64,000 bases of DNA from Hydractinia symbiolongicarpus (GCF_029227915.1 NC_079884.1:30816001-30880000); one strand, 5' to 3'. Positions 1 to 11,687 are shown, numbered from the stretch's first letter. Notes: generated by a model not told the origin, from the sequence alone. Made by a program: numbers and translations.

Positions 1-203
1 CGGCCCGTATAGTCAAAAGTATACAAAGAAGGTACCCAGAGAGTAAACTTATTTCCCGAACGATTTTTAAAATTATTTTTTCACCACTAAAACGTATGAG
101 ACTTGTAGTTTTCAAAAAAGTTTTCATTTTTGATGAAACGCTTAATGAAAGGGGTTTAATCGCCGGCAAACGAAAACCCGCGATTTCCCGTAAATCCCGT
201 GAT
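1..203 (+). repeat. representative satellite monomer (phase reference)
   Basis: First full unit, used here to number positions. Landmarks: CGGCCCGTATAGTC at 1-14; GTATAC at 19-24; GTACCC near 32; TTTCCCGAACGA near 52-63; an AT-rich run with T-tracts at about 64-84; CACCACTAAAACG near 82-94; ATGAGACTTGTAG near 97-108; central dyad 113-132 (imperfect in this copy, which reads CAAAAAAG on the left arm); GATGARACGCTTAATGAAAG near 132-151; GCCGGC at 162-167; CGCGATTTCCCGTAAATCCC at about 179-198. The hand-read consensus has about 42 C and 37 G in 203 bases. The length of 203 is not divisible by three, so reading frames cannot run through normal consecutive units. Confidence 0.95.
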
Positions 204-603
204 TGGCCCGTATAGTCGTATGTATACAAAGAAAGCACCCTGTGAGTAAACTCATTTCCAGAACGATTCTTTAAATTAGATTTTCACCACTAAAACGCGT
301 AAGACTTGAAGTTTTCAAAAATGTTTTCATTTTTGATGAGACGCTGAATAAAAGAAGTTTAATCGCCGTCAAACGAAAACCCGCGATTTCCCGTAAATCC
401 CGGGCTTGGCCCGTATAGTCAAAAGTATACAAAGAAAGTACCCAGGGATTAAACTCATTTCCGAAACGATTTTTTAAATTATTTTGTCACCACTAAAACG
501 CATGAGACTTGTTGTTTTTAAAAGTGTTTTCATTTTTGATGAGACGCTTAATAAAAGAAGTTTAATCGCCGGCAAACGAAAACCCGCGATTTCCCATAAA
601 TCC

Positions 604-616
604 CGGGCTTGGCCCG
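604..616. other. junction dyad CGGGC-TTG-GCCCG (example copy)
   Basis: A 5-bp all-GC stem with a 3-base loop spans the boundary between consecutive monomers. It is present wherever the junction reads CCCGGGCTTGGCCCG. It is broken in monomers ending CGGACTCGG or CGCGCTTGG, so it separates junction subtypes. It has no known role. Confidence 0.6.
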
Positions 617-753
617 TATAGTCAAAAGTATACAAAGAAAGTACCCAGGGAGTAAACTGATTTCCCGAACGATTTTTCAAATTATTTCGCTTAATGAAAG
701 GGGTTTAATCGCCGGCAAACGAAAAACCGCGATTTCCCGTAAATCCCGGGCTT
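611..753 (+). repeat. 143-bp truncated monomer 1 (60-bp internal deletion)
   Basis: The junction reads CAAATTATTTC|GCTTAATG at about 688. Relative to the local full monomer it lacks the 60 bases from TGCACCACTAGAAC through the central dyad to GATGAGAC. It is the most isolated copy, with the next 6,037 bp away. Confidence 0.9.
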
Positions 754-1067
754 GGCCCGTATAGTCGAATGTATACAAAGAAAGCACCCTGTGAGTAAAC
801 TCATTTCCAGAACGATTTTTTAAATTAGTTTTTCACCACTAAAACGCATAAGACTTGTAGTTTTCAAAAATGTTTTCATTTTTGATGAGACGCTGAATAA
901 AAGAAGTTTAATCGCCGTCAAACGAAAACTCGCGACTTCCCGTAAATCCCGGGTTTGGCCCGTATAGTCAAAAGTATACAAAGAAAGTACCCAGGGAGTA
1001 AACTGATTTCTCGAACGATTTTTTAAATTATTTCTGCACCACTAGAACGCATGAGACTTGTAGTTTT

Positions 1068-1087
1068 CAAAAATGTTTTCATTTTTG
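1068..1087. other. central dyad / hairpin motif of the monomer (example copy)
   Basis: CAAAAATG at 1068-1075, loop TTTT at 1076-1079, CATTTTTG at 1080-1087. The arms are exact reverse complements, and the flanking T at 1067 and A at 1088 extend the stem to 9 bp. The same dyad sits in most monomers of the window. Common variants weaken only the left arm (CAGAAATG, CAAAAGTG, CAAAAACG, CAAAACCG), while CATTTTTG is almost invariant. It could form a cruciform or act as a symmetric protein site; neither is shown by sequence alone. Confidence 0.85.
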
Positions 1088-1161
1088 ATGAGACGCTTAA
1101 TGAAAGGAGTTTAATCGCCGGCAAACGAAAACCTGCGATTTCCCGTAAATCCCGGACTCGG

Positions 1162-1182
1162 CCCGTATAGTCGAATGTATAC
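1162..1182. other. B-type junction segment with GTATA/TATAC dyad and TTCG...CGGG-like motif (example copy)
   Basis: On the plus strand CCCGTATAGTCGAA occupies 1162-1175. On the minus strand this reads TTCG-ACT-A-TA-CGGG, which holds all the fixed bases of the mammalian CENP-B box (TTCG, A, CGGG) but with three rather than four bases between TTCG and A. The segment also carries a 5-bp dyad, GTATA 1165-1169 and TATAC 1178-1182. Only monomers with GTCGAATG have the CGAA half; A-type monomers read GTCAAAAG and lack it. A functional protein site is speculative. Confidence 0.4.
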
Positions 1183-2261
1183 AAAGAAAGTACCCAGGGA
1201 GTAAACTGATTTCCCGAACGATTTTTCAAATTATTTCTGCACAACTAGAACGCATGAGACTTGTAGTTTTCAAAAATGTTTTCATTTTTGATGAGACGCT
1301 TAATGAAAGAAGTTTAATTGCCGGCAAACGAAAACCCGCGATTTCCCGTAAATCCCGGACTCGGCCCGTATAGTCGAATGTATACAAAGAAAGTACCCAG
1401 GGAGTGAAATCATTTCCCGAACGATTCTTTAAATTATTTTTTTCACTACTAAAACGCATGAGACTTGTAGTTTTCAAAAATGTTTTCATTTTTGCTAAGA
1501 CGCTTAATGAAAGAGGTTTTGATCGCCGGCAAACGAAAACCCGCGATTTCCCGTAAATCCCGGGCTTGGCCCGTATAGTCGAATGTATACAAAGAAAGTA
1601 CCCTGTAAGTAAAGTCATTTCCAGAACGATTTTTTAAAATATTTTTCCACCACTAAAACGCATAAGACTTGTAGTTTACAAAAAATTTTTCATTTTTGAT
1701 GAGACGCTGAATAAAAGAAGTTTAATCGCCGGCAAACGGAAACCCGCGATTTCCCGTAAATCCCGGGCTTGGCCCGTATAGTCGAATGTATACAAAGAAA
1801 GTACCCAGGGAGTAAACTGATTTCCCGAACGATTTTTCAAATTATTTCTGCACCACTAGAACGCATGAGACTTGTAGTTTTCAAAAATGTTTTCATTTTT
1901 GATGAGACGCTTAATGAAAGAAGTTTAATTGCCGGCAAACGAAAACCCGCGATTTCCCGTAAATCCCGGACTCGGCCCGTATAGTCGAATGTATACAAAG
2001 AAAGTACCTAGGGAGTGAAATCATTTCCCGAACGATTCTTTAAATTATTTTTTTCACTACTAAAACGCATGAGACTTGTAGTTTTCAAAAATGTTTTCAT
2101 TTTTGCTAAGACGCTTAATGAAAGAGGTTTTGATCGCCGGCAAACGAAAACCCGCGATTTCCCGTAAATCCCGGGCTTGGCCCGTATAGTCGAATGTATA
2201 CAAAGAAAGTACCCTGTGAGTAAAGTCATTTCCAGAACGATTTTTTAAAATATTTTTCCAC

Positions 2262-3456
2262 CACTAAAACGCATAAGACTTGTAGTTTACAAAAAATTTT
2301 TCATTTTTGATGAGACGCTGAATAAAAGAAGTTTAATCGCCGGCAAACGAAAACCCGCGATTTCCCGTAAATCCCGGGCTTGGCCCGTATAGTCAAAAAA
2401 ATACAAAGAAAGTACCCAGGAAGTAAACTCATTTCCTGAACGATTTTTTAAATTATTTTGTCACCACTAAAACGCATGAGACTTGTGGTTTTTAAAAGTG
2501 TTTTCATTTTTGATGAGACGCTGAATAAAAGAAGTTTAATCGCCGGCAAACGCAAACCTGCTATTTCCCGTAAATCCCGGGCTTGGCCGTATAGTCGAAT
2601 GTATACAAAAAAAGTACCCGGGGAGTAAACTCATTCACCGAACGATTTTTTTAAATTATCTTTTCACCACTATAACGCATGAGACTTGTAGTTTTCAAAA
2701 ATGTTTTCATTTTTGATGAGACGCTGAATAAAAGAAGTTTAATCGCCGGCAAACGAAAACCCGCGATTTCCCATAAATCCCGGGCTTGGCCCGTATAGTC
2801 AAAAGTATACAAAGAAAGTACCCAGGGAGTAAACTGATTTCCCGAACGATTTTTTAAATTATTTTTTCACCACTAAAACGCATAAGACTTGTAGTTTACA
2901 AAAAATTTTTCATTTTTGATGAGACGCTGAATAAAAGAAGTTTAATCGCCGGCAAACGAAAACCCGCGATTTCCCGTAAATCCCGGGCTTGGCCCGTATA
3001 GTCAAAAAAATACAAAGAAAGTACCCAGGAAGTAAACTCATTTCCTGAACGATTTTTTAAATTATTTTGTCACCACTAAAACGCATGAGACTTGTGGTTT
3101 TTAAAAGTGTTTTCATTTTTGATGAGACGCTGAATAAAAGAAGTTTAATCGCCGGCAAACGCAAACCTTTATTTCCCGTAAATCCCGGGCTTGGCCGTAT
3201 AGTCGAATGTATACAAAAAAAGTACCCGGGGAGTAAACTCATTCACCGAACGATTTTTTTAAATTATTTTTTCACCACTATAACGCATGAGACTTGTAGT
3301 TTTCAAAAATGTTTTCATTTTTGATGAGACGCTGAATAAAAGAAGTTTAATAGCCGGCAAACGAAAACCCGCGATTTCCCATAAATCCCGGGCTTGGCCC
3401 GTATAGTCAAAAGTATACAAAGAAAGTACCCAGGGAGTAAACTGATTTCCCGAACG
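2262..3456. repeat. tandem three-monomer duplication (~609 bp)
   Basis: Segment 2,262-2,849 repeats as 2,871-3,456. The marker AGTCAAAAAAATACAAAG falls at 2,391 and 3,000. The second copy has lost three bases (CAAACCTTTATT against CAAACCTGCTATT). Confidence 0.75.
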
Positions 3457-4010
3457 ATTTTTCAAATTATTTCTGCACCACTAGAACGCATGAGACTTGT
3501 AGTTTTCAAAAATGTTTTCATTTTTGATGAGACGCTTAATGAAAGAAGTTTAATCGCCGGCAAACGAAAACCCGCGATTTCCCGTAAATCCCGGACTCGG
3601 CCCGTATAGTCGAATGTATACAAAGAAAGTACCCAGGGAGTGAAATCATTTCCCGAACGATTCTTTATATTATTTTTTTCACCACTAAAACGCATGAGAC
3701 TTGTAGTTTTCAAAAATGTTTTCATTTTTGCTGAGACGCTTAATGAAAGAGGTTTAATCGCCGGCAAACCAAAACCCGCGATTTCCCGTAAATCCCTGGC
3801 TTGGCCCGTATAGTCGAATGTATACAAAGAAAGTACCCTGTGAGTAAAGTCATTTCCAGAACGATTTTTTTAAATATTTTTCCACCACTAAAACGCATAA
3901 GACTTGTAGTTTACAAAAATTTTTTCATTTTTGATGAGACGCTGAATAAAAGAAGTTTAATCGCCGGCAAACGAAAACCTGCGATTTCCCGTAAATCCCG
4001 GACTCGGCCC
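3000..4010. repeat. five-monomer higher-order unit, copy A
   Basis: Matches 4,625-5,640 at an offset of 1,625-1,626 bp. The gap of eight monomers arises because three further monomers (about 4,011-4,624), resembling 1,780-2,390, sit between the copies. Shared features include the AGTCAAAAAAATAC marker and CTGAACGATTTTTTAAATTA. Confidence 0.7.
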
Positions 4011-4624
4011 GTATAGTCGAATGTATACAAAGAAAGTACCCAGGGAGTAAACTGATTTCCCGAACGATTTTTCAAATTATTTCTGCACCACTAGAACGCA
4101 TGAGACTTGTAGTTTTCAAAAATGTTTTCATTTTTGATGAGACGCTTAATGAAAGAAGTTTAATTGCCGGCAAACGAAAACCCGCGATTTCCCGTAAATC
4201 CCGGACTCGGCCCGTATAGTCGAATGTATACAAAGAAAGTACCCAGGGAGTGAAATCATTTCCCGAACGATTCTTTAAATTATTTTTTTCACTACTAAAA
4301 CGCATGAGACTTGTAGTTTTCAAAAATGTTTTCATTTTTGCTAAGACGCTTAATGAAAGAGGTTTAATCGCCGGCAAACGAAAACCCGCGATTTCCCGTA
4401 AATCCCGGGCTTGGCCCGTATAGTCGAATGTATACAAAGAAAGTACCCTGTGAGTAAAGTCATTTCCAGAACGATTTTTTAAAATATTTTTCCACCACTA
4501 AAACGCATAAGACTTGTAGTTTACAAAAAATTTTTCATTTTTGATGAGACGCTGAATAAAAGAAGTTTAAATGCCGGCAAACGAAAACCCGCGATTTCCC
4601 GTAAATCCCGGGCTTGGCCCGTAT

Positions 4625-5640
4625 AGTCAAAAAAATACAAAGAAAGTACCCAGGAAGTAAACTCATTTCCTGAACGATTTTTTAAATTATTTTGTCACCA
4701 CTAAAACGCATGAGACTTGTGGTTTTTAAAAGTGTTTTCATTTTTGATGAGACGCTGAATAAAAGAAGTTTAATCGCCGGCAAACGCAAACCTGCTATTT
4801 CCCGTAAATCCCGGGCTTGGCCGTATAGTCGAATGTATACAAAAAAAGTACCCGGGGAGTAAACTCATTCACCGAACGATTTTTTTAAATTATTTTTTCA
4901 CCACTAAAACGCATGAGACTTGTAGTTTTCAAAAATGTTTTCATTTTTGATGAGACGCTGAATAAAAGAAGTTTAATCGCCGGCAAACGAAAACCCGCGA
5001 TTTCCCATAAATCCCGGGCTTGGCCCGTATAGTCAAAAGTATACAAAGAAAGTACCCAGGGAGTAAACTGATTTCCCGAACGATTTTTCAAATTATTTCT
5101 GCACCACTAGAACGCATGAGACTTGTATTTTTCAAAAATGTTTTCATTTTTGATGAGACGCTTAATGAAAGAAGTTTAATCGCCGGCAAACGAAAACCCG
5201 CGATTTCCCGTAAATCCCGGACTCGGCCCGTATAGTCGAATGTATACAAAGAAAGTACCCAGGGAGTGAAATCATTTCCCGAACGATTCTTTATATTATT
5301 TTTTTCACCACTAAAACGCATGAGACTTGTAGTTTTCAAAAATGTTTTCATTTTTGCTGAGACGCTTAATGAAAGAGGTTTAATCGCCGGCAAACCAAAA
5401 CCCGCGATTTCCCGTAAATCCCGGGCTTGGCCCGTATAGTCGAATGTATACAAAGAAAGTACCCTGTGAGTAAAGTCATTTCCAGAACGATGTTTTTAAA
5501 TATTTTTCCACCACTAAAACGCATAAGACTTGTAGTTTACAAAAATTTTTTCATTTTTGATGAGACGCTGAATAAAAGAAGTTTAATCGCCGGCAAACGA
5601 AAACCCGCGATTTCCCGTAAATCCCGGGCTTGGCCCGTAT
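4625..5640. repeat. five-monomer higher-order unit, copy B
   Basis: Second copy of 3,000-4,010. Its own first two monomers are repeated again from 5,641, at a spacing of 1,016 bp, until the copies diverge near 5,990. This shows a five-monomer periodicity. Confidence 0.7.
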
Positions 5641-6647
5641 AGTCAAAAAAATACAAAGAAAGTACCCAGGGAGTAAACTCATTTCCTGAACGATTTTTTA
5701 AATTATTTTGTCACCACTAAAACGCATGAGACTTGTGGTTTTTAAAAGTGTTTTCATTTTTGATGAGACGCTGAATAAAAGAAGTTTAATCGTCGGCAAA
5801 CGCAAACCTGCTATTTCCCGTAAATCCCGGGCTTGGCCGTATAGTCGAATGTATACAAAAAAAGTACCCAGGGAGTAAACTCATTCACCGAACGATTTTT
5901 TTAAATTATTTTTTCACCACTAAAACGCATGAGACTTGTAGTTTTCAAAAATGTTTTCATTTTTGATGAGACCCTGAATAAAAGAAGTTTAATCGCCGTC
6001 AAACGAAAACTCGCGACTTCCCGTAAATGCCGGGTTTGGCCCGTATAGTCAAAAGTATACAAAGAAAGTACCCAGCGAGTAAACTGATTTCCCGAACGAT
6101 TTTTCAAATTATTTCTGCACCACTAGAACGCATGAGACTTGTAGTTTTCAAAAATGTTTTCATTTTTGATGAGACGCCTAATGAAAGAAGTTTAATCGCC
6201 GGCAAACGAAAACCCGCGATTTCCCGTAAATCCCGGACTCGGCCCGTATAGTCGAATGTATACAAAGAAAATACCCAGGGAGTAAACTGATTTCCCGAAC
6301 GATTTTTCAAATTATTTCTGCACCACTAAAACGCATGAGACTTGTAATTTTCAAAAATGTATTCATTTTTGATGAGACGCTTAATGAAAGAAGTTTAATC
6401 GCCGGCAAACGAAAACCCGCGATTTCCCGTAAATCCCGGACTCGGCCCGTATAGTCGAATGTATACAAAGAAAGTACCCAGGGAGTGAAATCATTTCCCG
6501 AACGATTCTTTAAATTATTTTTTTCACCACTACAACGCATGACACTTGTAGTTTTCAAAAATGTTTTCATTTTTGCTGAGACGCTTAATGAAAGAGGTTT
6601 AATCGCCGGCAAACCAAAACCCGCGATTTCCCATAAATCCCGGGCTT

Positions 6648-6790
6648 GGCCCGTATAGTCAAAAGTATACAAAGAAAGTACCCAGGGAGTAAACTGATTT
6701 CCCGAACGATTTTTCAAATTACTTCGCTTAATGAAAGGGGTTTAATCGCCGGCAAACGAAAAACCGCGATTTCCCGTAAATCCCGGGCTT
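6648..6790 (+). repeat. 143-bp truncated monomer 2
   Basis: Same breakpoint, at 6,725, with one substitution beside it (AATTACTTCGC). The next copy is 1,160 bp downstream. Confidence 0.9.
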
Positions 6791-7403
6791 GGCCCGTATA
6801 GTCGAATGTATACAAAGAAAGCACCCTGTGAGTAAACTCATTTCCAGAACGATTTTTTAAATTAGTTTTTCACCACTAAAACGCATAAGACTTGTAGTTT
6901 TCAAAAATGTTTTCATTTTTGTTGAGACGCTTAATGAAAGGGGTTTAATCGCCGGCAAACGAAAACCCGCGATTTCCCGTAAATCCCGGACTCGGACCGT
7001 ATAGTCGAATGTATACAAAGAAAGTACCCAGGGAGTGAAATCATTTCCCGAACGATTCTTTAAATTATTTTTTTCACCACTAAAACGCATGAGACTTGTA
7101 GTTTTCAAAAATGTTTTCATTTTTGATGAGACGCTGAATAAAAGAAGTTTAATCGCCGGCAAACGAAAACCCGCGATTTCCCATAAATCCCGGGTTTGGC
7201 CCGTATAGTCAAAAGTATACAAAGAAAGTACCCAGGGAGTAAACTGATTTCCCGAACGATTTTTCAAATTATTTCTGCACCACTAGAACGCATGAGACTT
7301 GTAGTTTTCAAAAATGTTTTCATTTTTGATGAGACGCTTAATGAAAGAAGTTTAATCGCCGGCAAACGAAAACCCGCGATTTCCCGTAAATCCCGGACTC
7401 GGT

Positions 7404-8790
7404 CCGTATAGTCGAATGTATACAAAGAAAGTACCCAGGGAGTAAACTGATTTCCCGAACGATTTTTCAAATTATTTCTGCACCACTAGAACGCATGAGA
7501 CTTGTATTTTTCAAAAATGTTTTCATTTTTGATGAGACGCTTAATGAAAGAAGTTTAATCGCCGGCAAACGAAAACCCGCGATTTCCCGTAAATCCCGGA
7601 CTCGGCCCGTATAGTCGAATGTATACAAAGAAAGTACCCAGGGAGTGAAATCATTTCCCGAACGATTCTTTAAATTATTTTTTTCACCACTACAACGCAT
7701 GACACTTGTAGTTTTCAAAAATGTTTTCATTTTTGCTGAGACGCTTAATGAAAGAGGTTTAATCGCCGGCAAACAAAAACCCGCGATTTCCCATAAATCC
7801 CGGGCTTGGCCCGTATAGTCAAAAGTATACAAAGAAAGTACCCAGGGAGTAAACTGATTTCCCGAACGATTTTTCAAATTATTTCGCTTAATGAAAGGGG
7901 TTTAATCGCCGGCAAACGAAAAACCGCGATTTCCCGTAAATCCCGGGCTTGGCCCGTATAGTCGAATGTATACAAAGAAAGCACCCTGTGAGTAAACTCA
8001 TTTCCAGAACGATTTTTTAAATGAGTTTTTCACCACTAAAACGCATAAGACTTGTAGTTTTCAAAAATGTTTTCATTTTTGATGAGACGCTTAATGAAAG
8101 GGGTTTAATCGCCGGCAAACGAAAACCCGCGATTTCCCGTAAATCCCGGGCTTGGCCCGTACAGTCAAAAGTATACAAAGAAAGTACCCAGGGAGTAAAC
8201 TGATTTCCCAAACGATTTTTAAAATTATTTCTGCACCACTAGAAAAAATGAGACTTGTAGTTTTCAATAATGTTTTCATTTTTAATGAGATGCTTAATGA
8301 AAGAGGTTTAATCGCCGGCAAACGAAAACAAGCGATTTTCCGTAAATCCCAGACTCGGCCCGTATAGTCAAAAGTATACAAAGAAGGTACCCAGGGAGTA
8401 AACTTATTTCCCGAACGATTTTTAAAATTATTTTTTCACCACTAAAACGTATGAGACTTGTAGTTTTCAAAAATGTTTTCATTTTTGATGAAACGCTTAA
8501 TGAAAGGGGTTTAATCGCCGGCAAACGAAAACCCGCGATTTCCCGTAAATCCCGTGCTTGGCCCGTATAGTCGTATGTATACAAAGAAAGCACCCTGTGA
8601 GTAAACTCATTTCCAGAACGATTCTTTAAATTAGTTTTTCACCACTAAAACGCATAAGACTTGTAGTTTTCAAAAATGTTTTCATTTTTGATGAGACGCT
8701 TAATGAAAGGGGTTTAATCGCCGGCAAACGAAAACCCGCGATTTCCCGTAAATCCCGGGCTTGGCCCGTACAGTCAAAAGTATACAAAGA
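7404..8790. repeat. spaced 1.39-kb duplication, copy A
   Basis: Matches 9,923-11,309 at a constant offset of 2,519 bp, including the GTATTTTTCAAAAATG variant, a 143-bp truncated monomer and the GGCCCGTACAGTC junction. It diverges at 8,790, where AAAGAAAGTACC is AAAGAAGGTACC in the other copy. Confidence 0.75.
7808..7950 (+). repeat. 143-bp truncated monomer 3
   Basis: Breakpoint at 7,885. It lies inside the 7,404-8,790 duplication and is the parent or twin of the copy at 10,327. Confidence 0.9.
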
Positions 8791-9240
8791 AAGTACCCAG
8801 GGAGTAAACTGATTTCCCAAACGATTTTTAAAATTATTTCTGCACCACTAGAAAAAATGAGACTTGTAGTTTTCAATAATGTTTTCATTTTTAATGAGAT
8901 GCTTAATGAAAGAGGTTTAATCGCCGGCAAACGAAAACACGCGATTTTCCGTAAATCCCAGACTCGGCCCGTATAGTCAAAAGTATACAAAGAAGGTACC
9001 CAGGGAGTAAACTTATTTCCCGAACGATTTTTAAAATTATTTTTTCACCACTAAAACGTATGAGACTTGTAGTTTTCAAAAATGTTTTCATTTTTGATGA
9101 AACGCTTAATGAAAGGGGTTTAATCGCCGGCAAAGAAAACCCGCGATTTCCCGTAAATCCCGTGCTTGGCCCGTATAGTCGTATGTATACAAAGAAAGCA
9201 CCCTGTGAGTAAACTCATTTCCAGAACGATTCTTTAAATT
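8025..9240. repeat. tandem three-monomer duplication (609 bp)
   Basis: 8,025-8,633 repeats as 8,634-9,240. The distinctive monomer ACTAGAAAAAATGAGAC with TTTTCAATAATG and TTTTTAATGAGATGC is present in both. The second copy lost two bases in GGCAAACGAAAA (reads GGCAAAGAAAA near 9,131). Confidence 0.8.
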
Positions 9241-9573
9241 AGATTTTCACCACTAAAACACATAAGACTTGAAGTTTTCAAAAGTGTTTTCATTTTTGAT
9301 GAGACGCTGAATAAAAGAAGTTTAATCGCCGTGAAACGAAAACCCGCGATTTCCCGTAAATCCCGGGCTTGGTCCGTATAGTCAAAAGTATACAAAGAAA
9401 GTACCCAGGGATTAAACTCATTTCCAAAACGATTTTTTAAATTATTTTGTCACCACTAAAACGCATGAGACTTGTTGTTTTCAAAAGTGTTTTCATTTTT
9501 GATGAGACGCTGAATAAAAGAAGTTTAATCGCCGGCAAACGAAAACCTGCGATTTCCCATAAATCCCGGGCTT

Positions 9574-9716
9574 AGCCCGTATAGTCAAAAGTATACAAAG
9601 AAAGTACCAAGGGAGTAAACTGATTTCCCGAACGATTTTTCAAATTATTTCGCTTAATGAAAGGGGTTTAATCGCCGGCAAACGAAAAACCGCGATTTCC
9701 CGTATATCCCGGGCTT
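9574..9716 (+). repeat. 143-bp truncated monomer 4
   Basis: Breakpoint at 9,651. It shares the CTTAGCCCG junction, GTACCAAGG and CGTATATCCC variants with the copy at 11,688, so those two are sister copies. Confidence 0.9.
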
Positions 9717-9922
9717 GGCCCGTATAGTCGAATGTATACAAAGAAAGCACCCTGTGAGTAAACTCATTTCCAGAACGATTTTTTAAATTAGTTTTTCACC
9801 ACTAAAACGCATAAGACTTGTAGTTTTCAAAAATGTTTTCATTTTTAATGAGACGCTTAATGAAAGATGTTTAATCGCCGGCAAACGAAAACCCGCGATT
9901 TCCCGTAAATCCCGGACTCGGC

Positions 9923-11309
9923 CCGTATAGTCGAATGTATACAAAGAAAGTACCCAGGGAGTAAACTGATTTCCCGAACGATTTTTCAAATTATTTCTGC
10001 ACCACTAGAACGCATGAGACTTGTATTTTTCAAAAATGTTTTCATTTTTGATGAGACGCTTAATGAAAGAAGTTTAATCGCCGGCAAACGAAAACCCGCG
10101 ATTTCCCGTAAATCCCGGACTCGGCCCGTATAGTCGAATGTATACAAAGAAAGTACCCAGGGAGTGAAATCATTTCCCGAACGATTCTTTAAATTATTTT
10201 TTTCACCACTACAACGCATGACACTTGTAGTTTTCAAAAATGTTTTCATTTTTGCTGAGACGCTTAATGAAAGAGGTTTAATCGCCGGCAAACAAAAACC
10301 CGCGATTTCCCATAAATCCCGGGCTTGGCCCGTATAGTCAAAAGTATACAAAGAAAGTACCCAGGGAGTAAACTGATTTCCCGAACGATTTTTCAAATTA
10401 TTTCGCTTAATGAAAGGGGTTTAATCGCCGGCAAACGAAAAACCGCGATTTCCCGTAAATCCCGGGCTTGGCCCGTATAGTCGAATGTATACAAAGAAAG
10501 CACCCTGTGAGTAAACTCATTTCCAGAACGATTTTTTAAATGAGTTTTTCACCACTAAAACGCATAAGACTTGTAGTTTTCAAAAATGTTTTCATTTTTG
10601 ATGAGACGCTTAATGAAAGGGGTTTAATCGCCGGCAAACGAAAACCCGCGATTTCCCGTAAATCCCGGGCTTGGCCCGTACAGTCAAAAGTATACAAAGA
10701 AAGTACCCAGGGAGTAAACTGATTTCCCAAACGATTTTTAAAATTATTTCTGCACCACTAGAAAAAATGAGACTTGTAGTTTTCAATAATGTTTTCATTT
10801 TTAATGAGATGCTTAATGAAAGAGGTTTAATCGCCGGCAAACGAAAACACGCGATTTTCCGTAAATCCCAGACTCGGCCCGTATAGTCAAAAGTATACAA
10901 AGAAGGTACCCAGGGAGTAAACTTATTTCCCGAACGATTTTTAAAATTATTTTTTCACCACTAAAACGTATGAGACTTGTAGTTTTCAAAAATGTTTTCA
11001 TTTTTGATGAAACGCTTAATGAAAGGGGTTTAATCGCCGGCAAACGAAAACCCGCGATTTCCCGTAAATCCCGTGCTTGGCCCGTATAGTCGTATGTATA
11101 CAAAGAAAGCACCCTGTGAGTAAACTCATTTCCAGAACGATTCTTTAAATTAGTTTTTCACCACTAAAACGCATAAGACTTGTAGTTTTCAAAAATGTTT
11201 TCATTTTTGATGAGACGCTTAATGAAAGGGGTTTAATCGCCGGCAAACGAAAACCCGCGATTTCCCGTAAATCCCGGGCTTGGCCCGTACAGTCAAAAGT
11301 ATACAAAGA
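9923..11309. repeat. spaced 1.39-kb duplication, copy B
   Basis: Second copy of 7,404-8,790. The material between the two copies includes the 609-bp tandem duplication at 8.0-9.2 kb, so the local order of events is nested. Confidence 0.75.
10327..10469 (+). repeat. 143-bp truncated monomer 5
   Basis: Breakpoint at 10,404. It is the sister of copy 3 by the 2,519-bp duplication and lies only 753 bp (three full units plus one short one) after copy 4. Confidence 0.9.
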
Positions 11310-11687
11310 AGGTACCCAGGGAGTAAACTTATTTCCCGAACGATTTTTAAAATTATTTTTTCACCACTAAAACGTATGAGACTTGTAGTTTTCAAAAATG
11401 TTTTCATTTTTGATGAAACGCTTAATGAAAGGGGTTTAATCGCCGGCAAACGAAAACCCGCGATTTCCCGTAAATCCCGTGCTTGGCCCGTATAGTCGTA
11501 TGTATACAAAGAAAGCACCCTGTGAGTAAACTCATTTCCAGAACGATTCTTTAAATTAGATTTTCACCACTAAAACACATAAGACTTGAAGTTTTCAAAA
11601 GTGTTTTCATTTTTGATGAGACGCTGAATAAAAGAAGTTTAATCGCCGTGAAACGAAAACCCGCGATTTCCCGTAAATCCCGGGCTT

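Noticed and set aside
1-203. tRNA- or 5S-rRNA-derived monomer
   Set aside because: No A-box and B-box pair of the RNA polymerase III type, no cloverleaf and no 5S internal control region could be recognised in either strand.
611-753. Short units as a separate satellite family
   Set aside because: They align to the normal monomer on both sides of one clean 60-bp gap, so they are deletion derivatives.
1068-1087. Central dyad followed by T-tract as a transcription terminator
   Set aside because: The stem is AT-rich and weak, it repeats in every unit and there is no gene to terminate. A structural reading of the dyad is more plausible.
1769-1984. Plus-strand 71-codon frame beginning at the TTG of CTTGGCCCG
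   Set aside because: It starts at a non-ATG codon inside the monomer junction, recurs wherever the units allow and overlaps open minus-strand frames. It is a shadow of the repeat.
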